Part shown: one piece after another, positions 1 to 8,294 of the stretch
Numbering within the stretch: the first letter of the stretch is position 1
Layout of the letters: the number at the start of each line of letters is the position of its first letter
Assembly: GCF_009765735.1 (NCBI RefSeq)
Contig: NZ_LMUW01000073.1
Span: forward strand, 19,614-55,174
Direction: 5' to 3'
Source: Xenophilus sp. L33
GTDB lineage: Bacteria; Pseudomonadota; Gammaproteobacteria; Burkholderiales; Burkholderiaceae_C
Length of the DNA stretch: 35,561 nucleotides
Translations under genes and position numbers: made by a program
The notes under the pieces: model-generated
What the model was told of the DNA's origin: nothing
Seen by the model: the letters and a program-made list of their open reading frames with translations, nothing else
Databases searched by the model: none

Positions 1-1235
1 AAGGCATGGCGCGAGGCCAGCGTCAGCACCGCGCGCCGCAGCACCTGCTCGAAGGGGCTGCGCGGTGCCAGGAAGCGGGCCGAGCGGCGGGTGACCTGCA
101 GGTTCTCGACCGCCGCCGGGCGGCGCTCGGCGTCGTAGCTGTCGAGCAGTTCGTCGCCGGCGCGGCCCTCGGTCACCAGCGCCAGCTTCCAGGCCAGGTT
201 GGCCGCGTCCTGGATGCCCGAGTTGCCGCCGCGCGCGCCGAAGGGGCTCACCACGTGGGCCGCGTCGCCGATGAAGAAGACCCGGCCATGGCGAAAGCGC
301 TCCAGCAGGAAGTCGCGGTAGCCGTACGGGCCGATCCAGACGAATTCGAATTCGACCTCGTCGCCGAGTTGCTCGCGCAGCCGCGCGGCCACCACCTCGG
401 GCCGGCTGATCGCCTCGGTGTCGCAGTCCTCGGCCATCTGGTAGTCCATGCGCCAGACGCCGTCGGCCATCAGGTGCTGCCAGACCGCGCGGCCTTCGTT
501 GAAGGGCGCGTCGACCCAGGTCCAGCGCTCGACCGGGATGGGCTTCTTGAAGCGCACGTCGCTGATGCACCAGCGGTCGGTGCTGCGCGCGCTGTGGCCG
601 GTCACGCCGAGCGCCTCGCGCACCTCGCTGTTCGCGCCGCTGGCGTCGACCAGGTATGCGGCCTCGATCGCGTAGCGGCCGGCCGGCGTCTCGACCTGCA
701 GCCGCGCGCCGTCGGCCAGCGACTCGACCTGCGTCACGCGGCTCTTCCAGCGCAGCTCGGTGCGCCCGAGTTGCAGGAGGCGATCGACCAGGAACCATTC
801 GAGGTAGAACTGCTGCAGGTTCACGAAGGGCGGCTGGCTCGACAGGCTCTGGCGTTGCAGGTCGAAGTGGTAGACCTCCTCGGCGCCCGAGAAGGTGCGG
901 CCGAAGGACCAGGTCACGCCTTTTGTCAGGATGCGCGCATGGATGCCCAGCCGCTCGAAGATCTCCAGGCTCTTCTGTGCGTAGCAGATGCCGCGCGACG
1001 AGGCGCCGCGCACGCCGACCGTGTCGTCCTCGTCGAGCACGACCGATTCGATGCCGCGGCTCGCGAGGTCGCAGGCCAGGGTGAGGCCGGCCAGCCCGGC
1101 GCCGACGATGACGATGGGATGGCGCCGCACGCGGCCTTCCACCAGTTCGGGCGGCGCGACGAAGGGCCAGCGCGGCAGCTCGTAGGGCGGCGCGAAACGA
1201 GGTCCGATGGGCGACGCGGTGGGCGGCTCCGCCAT
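1..1235 (-). CDS. FAD-dependent aromatic ring hydroxylase (partial, C-terminus beyond window)
   Basis: Flavoprotein monooxygenase of the PheA/TfdB/MhpA superfamily, which uses NAD(P)H and O2 to hydroxylate a phenolic ring. About 411 codons are visible from an ATG at 1235; the 3' end lies beyond base 1. The N-terminal FAD motif GAGLAG is at residues 45-50, the DASGANSEVR (DG-type) motif at about 197-206, and the second FAD motif, FFIGDAAH followed by a GGNSG stretch, at about 320-340. About 40 residues precede the Rossmann fold, slightly longer than usual. It is the last visible gene of a minus-strand operon (GST, VOC protein, alpha/beta hydrolase, then this gene, 11 bp after the hydrolase stop). 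That context suggests it opens a ring-hydroxylation/cleavage route. The substrate cannot be read from the sequence. Confidence 0.88.
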   Translation of the reverse strand, partial: MAEPPTASPIGPRFAPPYELPRWPFVAPPELVEGRVRRHPIVIVGAGLAGLTLACDLASRGIESVVLDEDDTVGVRGASSRGICYAQKSLEIFERLGIHARILTKGVTWSFGRTFSGAEEVYHFDLQRQSLSSQPPFVNLQQFYLEWFLVDRLLQLGRTELRWKSRVTQVESLADGARLQVETPAGRYAIEAAYLVDASGANSEVREALGVTGHSARSTDRWCISDVRFKKPIPVERWTWVDAPFNEGRAVWQHLMADGVWRMDYQMAEDCDTEAISRPEVVAARLREQLGDEVEFEFVWIGPYGYRDFLLERFRHGRVFFIGDAAHVVSPFGARGGNSGIQDAANLAWKLALVTEGRAGDELLDSYDAERRPAAVENLQVTRRSARFLAPRSPFEQVLRRAVLTLASRHA

Positions 1236-1246
1236 GGCGACAGGCG

Positions 1247-2377
1247 TCAGAGCGCGTCGGCCCAGCCGGCGATCTCGTCGGCCACGCGGGCCACCAGGTC
1301 GGGCCGGCCGGTGAGGTAGTGGTCGCCGCCGGCGATGTCGACGTTGCGCAAGCGCGCGCCGCCGGCCGCGGCCCAGGCGTCGCGCGTGCTCGGGAAGGTC
1401 GACTGGTCGGCGGTGTAGCTGAGCAGCAGCAGCGGCACCGAGGTGCGCGCCAGGTTGCTCGGGCCGTCGGCCTGCGACAGCGAGGACCATTGCGACAGGA
1501 AGGCGGTGAGCGAGGTGGTCCGGCCCATCGCGTTGGCCGAATAGTTGACCTGCCGCGCGTCGCCCCAGACGCTGCCCGGACGCCGGTCGTTGGTGTCCAG
1601 CAAGAGGTCGACGCAGCGCGGATCGGCATGCGTGCGATAGACGATGAAGGCCTGGTCGCGCGGCGCGCCCGGTGTGCCGCGCAGCAGCGCGAGCCGCGCC
1701 AGCGCCCAGCGCTCGACGCGGTCGCGGCGGGCCTTCTGGGCGGCGGCGAAGCGGGCCAGGAAGTCCGGGTCGTAGGGCGCCGGATGGCTGGCGTCGTACA
1801 TGTCGAGCGCCGGGTCGACCGACAGCGGATCGTGCTCGTCGGTGACCGAGGGATCGATCCATTCGAGCAGCAGGCGCGAGCGCCCGAGGTGCGCCGCGCA
1901 CAGCGCGATGCCGTCGACCGGCGGCAGGTCGTCGGGATGCAGGTGGGTCGGGTCGCCGTCCGGGAAGTGCGTGGCGGTGAGCCGCTCGGCCTGCGCCTGG
2001 TAGAAGCTCGCGAGGGCCGCGCCACCCGAATTGCCGATCAGCAGCACCCGCTCGTAGCCGGCGTTGCGCAGGTGCTTGACGCCGGCGCCCAGGTCCTGGA
2101 TGGCGCGTTCCATCAGCAGCAGGGTGTCGTTGCCGGCGTAGCGCGAGTTCAGCCCCATGCAGCAGATGCCGCGCTCGGCCAGCGGCGCGATCAGGTAGTG
2201 CTGCATGAAGTTGCTGGTCGGATGCATCACGATCGCCGCGGTCCGGCGGCCGGTCGCGGGCGCCATCAAGGCGCCGAAGATGCGCGGGCGCAGCATCTGC
2301 AGGCCCGACTGGCTCTCGAGCGCGGCGCCGGGCTTGACGTCGATGACCGCGATCTTCAGGTCGGGCAGTTCAGGCAT
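1247..2377 (-). CDS. alpha/beta hydrolase
   Basis: Alpha/beta hydrolase of 376 residues starting MPELPDLK. The nucleophile elbow GNSGG puts the catalytic Ser at about residue 117. The likely acid is Asp324 in TADQS, and the His is about residue 353 in GGDHYL, so a complete triad is visible. The ATG at 2377 overlaps the stop of the upstream VOC gene by 8 bases, implying translational coupling. An upstream in-frame ATG at 2458 would add 27 residues lying inside the VOC gene and is rejected. With a flavin hydroxylase downstream and a VOC protein upstream, it may be a C-C bond hydrolase acting on a ring-cleavage product, or an esterase releasing the aromatic substrate. The fold is certain; the reaction is not. 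Confidence 0.82.
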   Translation of the reverse strand: MPELPDLKIAVIDVKPGAALESQSGLQMLRPRIFGALMAPATGRRTAAIVMHPTSNFMQHYLIAPLAERGICCMGLNSRYAGNDTLLLMERAIQDLGAGVKHLRNAGYERVLLIGNSGGAALASFYQAQAERLTATHFPDGDPTHLHPDDLPPVDGIALCAAHLGRSRLLLEWIDPSVTDEHDPLSVDPALDMYDASHPAPYDPDFLARFAAAQKARRDRVERWALARLALLRGTPGAPRDQAFIVYRTHADPRCVDLLLDTNDRRPGSVWGDARQVNYSANAMGRTTSLTAFLSQWSSLSQADGPSNLARTSVPLLLLSYTADQSTFPSTRDAWAAAGGARLRNVDIAGGDHYLTGRPDLVARVADEIAGWADAL

Positions 2378-2927
2378 GGGCGGCGCGCTCCGCCAGCAGC
2401 CCGGCCTTGCGCTTGGACCATTCGTCGAGGTCGGCATGGGCGCGGCGCGCGTGCGCATCCATCTCGGACTGCGGCACGGTCGGCGTGGTGAGCTCCAGCC
2501 GGATGCCGTTCGGATCGAAGAAGTAGATCGACTGGATGATGTGATGGTCGGTCGGCCCCAGCACCTCGATGCCGGCGGCCTCCAGCCGCGCCTTGGCCGC
2601 GCGCAGTTCGGCCAGCGAATCGACCCGCAGCGCCAGGTGGTTGACCCAGGCCGGCGTGTTCGGCGAAGGCAGCGACGCGATGTCGTCGCCGAGGTCGAAG
2701 AAGGCGATGTACGAGCCGTCGCGCAGCTGGAAGAAGATGTGCACGTACGGGCAGTATTCGCCGGTGCTCGGCACGATGTCGCTCTTGATCACGTGCACCA
2801 GCGGCAGGCCGAGCAGGTCTTCGTAGAAGCGGCGGGTCTCCTCGCTGTCGCGGCAGCGCCAGGCGAAGTGATGCAGGCCGCGCACGGGCACGGGGCCGCC
2901 GGCGGGCAGGGGGGTGGCGTCGGTCAT
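2370..2927 (-). CDS. VOC-family protein, possible single-module extradiol dioxygenase
   Basis: Vicinal-oxygen-chelate protein of 185 residues with two beta-alpha-beta modules. Visible candidate metal ligands are His20 (LHHFAW), His97 (VNHLALRV) and Glu145 (RLELT), with a Tyr at 135 (SIYFFDPNG). This His-His-Glu spacing is the 2-His-1-carboxylate pattern of type I extradiol dioxygenases. The Glu usually found in the first half of glyoxalase I is not evident (the strand reads IAFFDLG). The start is supported by a GGAGACA ribosome site 4 bases before the ATG. Neighbours are a GST 30 bp upstream and the overlapping alpha/beta hydrolase downstream. I infer a ring-cleavage or related Fe(II) role; a glyoxalase-like or binding role cannot be excluded. 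Confidence 0.75.
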   Translation of the reverse strand: MTDATPLPAGGPVPVRGLHHFAWRCRDSEETRRFYEDLLGLPLVHVIKSDIVPSTGEYCPYVHIFFQLRDGSYIAFFDLGDDIASLPSPNTPAWVNHLALRVDSLAELRAAKARLEAAGIEVLGPTDHHIIQSIYFFDPNGIRLELTTPTVPQSEMDAHARRAHADLDEWSKRKAGLLAERAAHA

Positions 2928-2957
2928 GGCTTGTCTCCTTCTTCGTCGAGCGGCGTG

Positions 2958-3662
2958 CTAGCCGCGTGCCGGCCCGGCCGCGGTCTGGCCGAACAGCAGC
3001 TTCTTGCCTTCCTCGGTGACCGTCGGCCGCTGTGCGAAGGGCTCGGCCTGCGCGTAGGCGCGCACGGTCGCCGGCCGCTGGCGGATCGCCTCGAACCAGC
3101 GCGCGAGGTGCGGGAAGTCGGACAGCCGCTGCTGCTGGCGCTGCCACGGCACGACCCACGGGTAGGCGGCCATGTCGGCGATCGAATAGGCCTCGCCGCC
3201 GAGGAAGGGATGCGCGGCCAGCCGCCGGTCGAGCACGCCGTAGAGGCGGTTGGTCTCGTTGACGTAGCGGGTGATCGCGTAGGGCAGCTTCTCCGGCGCG
3301 TAGAGGCCGAAGTGGTGGTTCTGCCCGGCCATCGGCCCGAGCCCGCCGACCTGCCAGAAGAGCCATTCCATGACCGTCTCGCGCCCGCGCACGTCGCCGG
3401 GCAGGAAGCGGCGCGTCTTCTCGGCGAGGTAGACGAGGATCGCGCCGGACTCGAAGACGGTGATCGGCTCGCCGCCGTCCTCCGGTGCGCGGTCGACGAT
3501 CGCGGGCATCCGGTTGTTGGGAGAGAAGGCGAGGAACTCGGGCTTGAACTGGTCGCCGGCGCTGATGTCGACCGCGACCACGCGGTAGTCCAGGCCGGCC
3601 TCCTCGAGGAACATCGTGATCTTGTGGCCGTTGGGCGTGGGCCAGTAGTAGAGGTCGATCAT
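2958..3662 (-). CDS. yfcG: Nu-class glutathione S-transferase / disulfide-bond oxidoreductase (YfcG-like)
   Basis: Glutathione transferase of 234 residues. The N-terminal thioredoxin-like domain begins MIDLYYWPTPNGHKIT, matching E. coli YfcG almost residue for residue, including Thr9 and Asn11, which contact glutathione in that family. The conserved stretches PNNRMPAIVD, FESGAILVYLAEKT, WLFWQVGGLGPM and GQNHHF then follow. The helical C-terminal domain contains YSIADMAAYPW. The start is the ATG at 3662; longer frames run into the divergent Bug gene. It heads the operon with the VOC protein, hydrolase and flavin hydroxylase. In this setting it may serve as a glutathione-dependent isomerase or protect against reactive quinones, but YfcG relatives are mainly disulfide reductases. 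C-terminal boundary and family are secure; the physiological role is inferred. Confidence 0.9.
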   Translation of the reverse strand: MIDLYYWPTPNGHKITMFLEEAGLDYRVVAVDISAGDQFKPEFLAFSPNNRMPAIVDRAPEDGGEPITVFESGAILVYLAEKTRRFLPGDVRGRETVMEWLFWQVGGLGPMAGQNHHFGLYAPEKLPYAITRYVNETNRLYGVLDRRLAAHPFLGGEAYSIADMAAYPWVVPWQRQQQRLSDFPHLARWFEAIRQRPATVRAYAQAEPFAQRPTVTEEGKKLLFGQTAAGPARG

Positions 3663-3753
3663 GGGCGTGGGTCCGGGGTTCCGCGAAGAATAGCCCCAAA
3701 TGCGTTTTGGAATCGCGCGGCATACTCGCGTGCTTCCGACCGACTTCCCGAGA

Positions 3754-4746
3754 GTGAACGACTTGATCCGACGCCGCCGAAACCTTCTCCTGATGGCCGC
3801 GGGTGCGGCATTGCCACTGGCCGGATGGGCCCAGGCCGCTGCCGACCTCGGTTCGCGGCCGATCAGGATCATCGTGCCGAACGGCCCCGGCGGTGCCGCC
3901 GACCTCACCGCGCGCCTGATGGCGCAGAAGCTGGCGAGCGGCCTCGGCCTGAGCGTCATCGTCGAGAACCATCCCGGCGCCGGCGGCATCGTCGCCGGCC
4001 AGCTGGTCGCGCGGGCCGAGCCCGACGGCCACACGCTGCTGCTGATCTCGAGCGGCACCGCGGTGACACAGGCGCTGTTCAAGACCTTGCCCTTCGATTC
4101 GACCACCGCCTTCGCGCCGATCTCGCAGATGGCCAGCTTCGACCTCGCGATCGTGGTGCCCGCCGGCGGCCGCTTCAAGACGCTGGCCGACCTGCTGGGC
4201 TACGCGCGCGCCAATCCGGGCAAGCTCAACATCGGCACGCCGCAGATCGGCACCACCCAGAACCTGGCCGCCGAGCTGTTCAAGAGCGCCGCCGGCATCG
4301 ATGCGCAGGTGGTTCCGTTCAACGGCACGCCGCCGGCGATCACCGCGCTGCGCGGCGGCGACGTCGACGCGGTGCTCGACATCCTCGGCCCGCTGATGGG
4401 GCAGATCACCGGTGGCTCGCTGCTGCCGCTGGCGGTGCTCGGCGCCAAGCGGGCGCAGCAGCTGCCCTCGGTGCCGAGCGCGCGCGAGAGCGGCGGGCCG
4501 CTGGCGACCTTCGACGTGACGTCGTGGAACGGCCTGGCCGCGCCGGCGAAGACGTCGCCGGCGATCGTCGACCGCCTGAACCGCGAGATGCTCGCGGGCC
4601 TGGCCCAGCCCGACGTCAAGCGCAAGCTGCTCGACCTCAACCTGGTGGCCCAGGGCAGCACGCCGGCGCAGCTGGAAAGCCTGCTGACCAGCGACATCCA
4701 GCGCTGGAGCGAGGTCATCGCCAAGGCGCGCATTCCGCGGCAATAG
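3754..4746 (+). CDS. Bug/TctC-family periplasmic solute receptor (1 of 5)
   Basis: Periplasmic receptor of the tripartite tricarboxylate transporter type (Bug family), about 330 residues. The chosen start is the GTG at 3754, giving a twin-arginine-like leader (RRRRNLLLMAAGAALP) ending in GWAQA. An in-frame ATG at 3700 would add an unlikely 18-residue tail; a TTG at 3763 is also possible. Family signatures are RPIRIIVPNGPGGAADLTAR, the ENHPGAGGIV loop and GHTLLLIS. The binding-lip region then has the GTPQIGTTQN and PFNGTPPAI stretches. No TctA or TctB membrane subunit lies nearby, which is usual for Bug receptors. It is divergent from the GST operon and convergent with the LysR gene (9 bp between stops). 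The ligand is probably an aromatic or aliphatic carboxylate, but it is not known. Confidence 0.88.
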   Translation: MNDLIRRRRNLLLMAAGAALPLAGWAQAAADLGSRPIRIIVPNGPGGAADLTARLMAQKLASGLGLSVIVENHPGAGGIVAGQLVARAEPDGHTLLLISSGTAVTQALFKTLPFDSTTAFAPISQMASFDLAIVVPAGGRFKTLADLLGYARANPGKLNIGTPQIGTTQNLAAELFKSAAGIDAQVVPFNGTPPAITALRGGDVDAVLDILGPLMGQITGGSLLPLAVLGAKRAQQLPSVPSARESGGPLATFDVTSWNGLAAPAKTSPAIVDRLNREMLAGLAQPDVKRKLLDLNLVAQGSTPAQLESLLTSDIQRWSEVIAKARIPRQ

Positions 4747-4755
4747 GCCAGCGCT

Positions 4756-5679
4756 TCAGTCGTTCAGCAGCAACCCCGGCGCCTGCTCGCGGATCAGTCC
4801 CAGCATCGCCTGCTGGGTCAGCGTGGCCGGGCGCAGCGAACTCATCGCCACCATCAGCCGGCTCTGCAATGGCGGCCGGCCGATGGCGCGCATCGCGAAG
4901 GCCTGCGGCCGCACCGAGGTCGCGACCGCGTTGCGCGACAGCACCGCGCTGCCGGCGCCGTCGGCGACCAGGTCGAGGATGGCGGCGACGCCGTCGATCT
5001 CCAGCGCGACGCGCGGCCGGAGCCCGACATTGGCCAGCTCGCTCTCGACCCGCATGCGGATCGCGTTCGGCCGGCTCGGGATGACCAGCGGCATCTCGGC
5101 CAGCTCGGTCAGTGCCAGCGGGCGCGCGCGAGCGTCCTTCGCGGCCTTCGCCGTCCGCCCGGCCGCGCCGCGCTGCACCAGGAACAGCGGCTCGTCGAGC
5201 AGGTGCGTCAGCTCGATGTCGGCGGAGGCGCCGGCGTCGTGCAGCAGGGCGATGTCGAGCCGGCCGTCGGCCAGCGACTCGCGCATCGCGGCCGACAGGC
5301 CCTCGCTGATCGACAGGCTGGCGTCGGGCATGCGGGTGCGGAATTCGCGCACCAGCGGCACCGTGAGCGCCTTGGCCACGCTCGGCGGCAGGCCGAGCGC
5401 GACCCGACCGACCAGCGCACCGCGGGCCCGGCCCAGTTCCTCGCGGGCCCGCTCGACCTGGTGCAGGATGCCGCGGCCGTGCGCCAGCAGCAGCTGGCCG
5501 GCTTCGGTCGGGATCGCGCCGCGGCCGTTGCGCGAGAGCAGGTTCTGCCGCAGCTCGACCTCGAGCAGCCGCACCTGGCGGCTCAGCGCCGGCTGCGCGA
5601 CGCTCAGCGCGACGGCGGCGCGGGTGAAGCTGCCCAGCTCGGCCACCCGCACGAAATATTCGAGCTGCTTCAGATCCAT
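4756..5679 (-). CDS. LysR-type transcriptional regulator (divergent from pmd operon)
   Basis: LysR regulator of 307 residues. The winged helix-turn-helix occupies residues 1-60 (MDLKQLEYFVRVAELGSFTR, then AQPALSRQVRLLE), followed by a linker helix and the two-lobed effector domain (GRVALGLPPS onward). It is transcribed away from the ModA-like/pmd operon with 158 bp between the two starts. This is the classical arrangement for a LysR activator of the adjacent catabolic operon, as LigR is for the lig genes of Sphingobium. The inducer could be protocatechuate or a pathway intermediate; this is inferred from position only. A possible T-N11-A box is annotated in the intergenic region. Confidence 0.9.
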   Translation of the reverse strand: MDLKQLEYFVRVAELGSFTRAAVALSVAQPALSRQVRLLEVELRQNLLSRNGRGAIPTEAGQLLLAHGRGILHQVERAREELGRARGALVGRVALGLPPSVAKALTVPLVREFRTRMPDASLSISEGLSAAMRESLADGRLDIALLHDAGASADIELTHLLDEPLFLVQRGAAGRTAKAAKDARARPLALTELAEMPLVIPSRPNAIRMRVESELANVGLRPRVALEIDGVAAILDLVADGAGSAVLSRNAVATSVRPQAFAMRAIGRPPLQSRLMVAMSSLRPATLTQQAMLGLIREQAPGLLLND

Positions 5680-5710
5680 GTCATTCCGCCTTGAATAGCC
5701 AGGTGCGCAT

Positions 5711-5727
5711 TATGCCGATTCGTTATA
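5711..5727. promoter_or_regulatory. candidate LysR box (TAT-N11-ATA)
   Basis: In the 158-bp gap between the divergent LysR gene and the ModA-like/pmd operon, TAT at 5711-5713 and ATA at 5725-5727 flank 11 bases. This fits the T-N11-A dyad recognised by LysR proteins. A short palindrome GCATTATGC overlaps it at 5707-5715. The stretch is clearly more AT-rich than its surroundings. Position and form fit a regulator site, but the arms are only three bases long, so chance occurrence is possible. Confidence 0.35.
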
Positions 5728-5837
5728 TCTGCTAGCCGGCCCGGGCGCTTGGTCGGAGGTGTCGCGCTGCGCAAAATCGGAGCATCATTTCCCGGAACGA
5801 CAACACCGCCGCGCGAGCGGCCGGAGACAAGAAACCC

Positions 5838-6527
5838 ATGAGCGCCGAACTGACCGGAATCTCCTCGATGGCCACGCGCCTGCTGCTGCAAGAACTGGCC
5901 GCCGACTGGAAGAAGCAGTCCGGCCCGCCGATCACGATCGAGGCGGTCGGCGGCGTCGATGCAGCGCACCGGGTGCAGGTCGGCGAGCCCTTCGACGCGG
6001 TGTTCCTGTCGTCGGAAGCGATCGACAAGCTGGTCAAGGGCGGCGCGGTCGTCGCCGGCAGCCGGGTCGACCTGGTGCGCTCGGGCGTCGCGGTGGCGGT
6101 GAAGGCCGGCACGGCCCGGCCTGACATCGGCTCCGAGGATTCGGTCCGCGCCGCCATCCTGGCCGCGCCCACCATCGGCTATTCGACCGGCCCGAGCGGC
6201 GTCGCGCTGCAGCGCCTGTTCGAGCGCTGGGGCATCGCCGAGGAGGTCAAGGCGCGCACCGTGCAGGCGCCGCCCGGCGTGCCGGTCGGCAGCCTGGTGG
6301 CCCGCGGCGAGGTCGCGCTCGGCTTCCAGCAACTGAGCGAGCTGAAGCACCTCGAAGGCATCGACGTGGTCGGCCCGCTGCCGGACGCGATCCAGATCAC
6401 CACCGTCTTCTCGGGCGGCGTCTGCGCCACCTCCAAGCAGCCGGACGAGGTCCGCAAGCTGCTCGCCTTCATGGCCTCGCCGGGCACGGCCGAAGCCAAG
6501 CGCCGCCAGGGCATGGACCCGGCCTGA
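5838..6527 (+). CDS. ModA-like type II substrate-binding-fold protein without signal peptide
   Basis: 229-residue protein of the molybdate-binding-protein (ModA) superfamily. It starts [20 protein letters not shown], followed by [10 protein letters not shown] and [20 protein letters not shown]. Later come [20 protein letters not shown] and a C-terminal region with [17 protein letters not shown], all typical of ModA relatives. It lacks any hydrophobic leader, and the codons upstream of the ATG encode none, so the product is predicted to be cytoplasmic, unlike true ModA. GGAG at 5823-5826 supports this ATG. It is the first gene of the pmd operon, 41 bp before pmdE. In Comamonas this place is held by pmdU (tautomerase) and pmdK (transporter), both missing here. 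It may bind or act on a pathway intermediate rather than transport molybdate; the function is unknown. Confidence 0.8.
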   Translation: MSAELTGISSMATRLLLQELAADWKKQSGPPITIEAVGGVDAAHRVQVGEPFDAVFLSSEAIDKLVKGGAVVAGSRVDLVRSGVAVAVKAGTARPDIGSEDSVRAAILAAPTIGYSTGPSGVALQRLFERWGIAEEVKARTVQAPPGVPVGSLVARGEVALGFQQLSELKHLEGIDVVGPLPDAIQITTVFSGGVCATSKQPDEVRKLLAFMASPGTAEAKRRQGMDPA

Positions 6528-6568
6528 TTCCACCGATCCAACGACATCCACAGCAAGGAAAGCAACCC

Positions 6569-7597
6569 ATGATCATCGACTGCCACGGCCACTACACCAC
6601 CGCGCCCAAGGCGCTGGAGAACTGGCGCAATGCGCAGATCGCCGGCATCAAGGATCCGTCCGTCATGCCGAAGGTCGCCGACCTGAAGATCAGCGACGAC
6701 GAGCTGCGCGAGACCATCGAGGCCAACCAGCTGCGCCTGATGAAGGAACGCGGCAGCGACCTCACCCTGTTCTCGCCGCGCGCCAGCTTCATGGCCCACC
6801 ACATCGGCGACTTCAACGTGTCGTCGACCTGGGCCTCGATCTGCAACGAGCTGTGCTTTCGCGTCAGCCAGCTGTTCCCCGAGCATTTCGTGCCGGTGGC
6901 GATGCTGCCGCAGTCGCCGGGCGTCGACCCCAGGACCTGCATTCCCGAGCTCGAGAAGTGCATCAACGAATACGGCAACGTCGGCATCAACCTGAACCCC
7001 GATCCGTCGGGCGGCCACTGGACCTCGCCGCCGCTGTCGGACAAGCACTGGTTCCCGATCTACGAGAAGATGGTCGAGTACGACATCCCGGCCATGATCC
7101 ACGTCAGCACCAGCTGCAACCCGGCCTTCCACACCACCGGCGCGCACTACCTGAACGCCGACACCACCGCCTTCATGCAGTGCCTCACCTCGGACCTGTT
7201 CAAGGAATTCCCGACGCTGCGTTTCCTGATCCCGCACGGCGGCGGCGCGGTGCCCTACCACTGGGGCCGCTTCCGCGGCCTGGCGCAGGAGCTGAAGAAG
7301 CCGCTGCTCGACGAGCACCTGCTCAACAACATCTACTTCGACACCTGCGTGTACCACCAGCCGGGCATCGACCTGCTCAACACCGTGATCCCGGTCAAGA
7401 ACGTCCTGTTCGCTTCGGAGATGATCGGTGCGGTTCGCGGCATCGACCCGGAAACCGGCAACTACTACGACGACACCAAGCGCTACATCGAGGCCTCGAA
7501 GATCCTGAGTGCGGAGGACAAGCACCAGATCTACGAAGGCAACACGCGCCGCGTGTTCCCGCGCCTCGACGCGCTGCTCAAGAAGAAAGGCAAGTAA
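6569..7597 (+). CDS. pmdE: 4-oxalomesaconate hydratase (LigJ/PmdE)
   Basis: Amidohydrolase-fold hydratase of 342 residues that adds water to the oxalomesaconate keto form to give 4-carboxy-4-hydroxy-2-oxoadipate in the protocatechuate 4,5-cleavage pathway. The metal ligands of characterised LigJ are at the same numbers here: His6 and His8 (DCHGHY), His178 (MIHVS) and Glu284 (FASEM). The HGGG motif carries His223. Length and start (AAGGAAAGCAACCC before the ATG) fit the family. It is followed after 2 bp by the aldolase gene, which uses its product. This cytoplasmic enzyme is one of the most secure assignments in the window. Confidence 0.95.
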   Translation: MIIDCHGHYTTAPKALENWRNAQIAGIKDPSVMPKVADLKISDDELRETIEANQLRLMKERGSDLTLFSPRASFMAHHIGDFNVSSTWASICNELCFRVSQLFPEHFVPVAMLPQSPGVDPRTCIPELEKCINEYGNVGINLNPDPSGGHWTSPPLSDKHWFPIYEKMVEYDIPAMIHVSTSCNPAFHTTGAHYLNADTTAFMQCLTSDLFKEFPTLRFLIPHGGGAVPYHWGRFRGLAQELKKPLLDEHLLNNIYFDTCVYHQPGIDLLNTVIPVKNVLFASEMIGAVRGIDPETGNYYDDTKRYIEASKILSAEDKHQIYEGNTRRVFPRLDALLKKKGK

Positions 7598-7599
7598 CC

Positions 7600-8283
7600 A
7601 TGACCACCCTCGGAGTCGTTCACCGCAACATCACCCGCGCCGACCGCGGCGCCACCGACCAGATGGCCCGCTACGGCTCGGCCACCGTGCATGAAGCCAT
7701 GGGCCGGGTCGGCCTGATGAAGCCCTACATGCGCCCGATCTACCCCGGCGCGCAGGTCTCCGGCACCGCCGTCACCGTGCTGCTGCACCCCGGCGACAAC
7801 TGGATGATGCATGTGGCCGCCGAGCAGATCCAGCCGGGCGACATCGTGGTCGCGGCGGTCACCGCCGAGTGCACCGACGGCTATTTCGGCGACCTGCTGG
7901 CCACCAGCTTCATGGCGCGCGGCGCCCGCGCGCTGGTCATCGACGCCGGCGTGCGCGACGTCAAGACGCTGCAGGAAATGGGCTTCCCGGTCTGGAGCCG
8001 GGCGATCAGCTCCAAGGGCACGATCAAGGCCACGCTCGGCTCGGTCAACATCCCGGTGGTCTGCGCCGGCGTGCTGGTCAACCCGGGCGATGCGATCGTC
8101 GCCGACGACGACGGCGTCACCGTGGTGCCCGCCGACTGGGCCCGCAAGACCGCCGACGCCGCCGCCGCCCGCGAGGCCAACGAAGGCGAGAAGCGCGCCA
8201 AGCTGGCCTCGGGCGTGCTCGGCCTCGACATGTACAACATGCGCGAACCGCTGGCCAAGGCCGGCCTCAAGTACATCGACTGA
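7600..8283 (+). CDS. pmdF: 4-carboxy-4-hydroxy-2-oxoadipate aldolase (LigK/PmdF)
   Basis: RraA-fold, divalent-metal aldolase of 227 residues that splits 4-carboxy-4-hydroxy-2-oxoadipate into pyruvate and oxaloacetate, the final step of the pathway. The signature [13 protein letters not shown] (about residues 108-120) supplies the substrate-binding Arg119 and metal-binding Asp120. [10 protein letters not shown] near the N-terminus and the [17 protein letters not shown] stretch are also family hallmarks. The ATG at 7600 follows the pmdE stop by 2 bp, so a much longer upstream frame overlapping pmdE is not real. The same enzyme class often shows oxaloacetate decarboxylase activity. Confidence 0.94.
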   Translation: MTTLGVVHRNITRADRGATDQMARYGSATVHEAMGRVGLMKPYMRPIYPGAQVSGTAVTVLLHPGDNWMMHVAAEQIQPGDIVVAAVTAECTDGYFGDLLATSFMARGARALVIDAGVRDVKTLQEMGFPVWSRAISSKGTIKATLGSVNIPVVCAGVLVNPGDAIVADDDGVTVVPADWARKTADAAAAREANEGEKRAKLASGVLGLDMYNMREPLAKAGLKYID

Positions 8284-8294
8284 TCGGGAACGAC

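Noticed and set aside
2205..5084. Very long open frame of 959 codons on the plus strand
   Set aside because: It runs antisense or out of frame through the hydrolase, VOC, GST and Bug genes and is rich in Arg, Ala, Gly and Pro without motifs; it is a GC-driven shadow. The same holds for the long antisense frames at 12504-14882, 19926-22574 and 31987-34311.
5778..5794. GGAG/TCCC dyad-like stretch before the ModA-like gene as a fifth IclR site
   Set aside because: Spacing and arms do not match the 15-base form of the other four sites.
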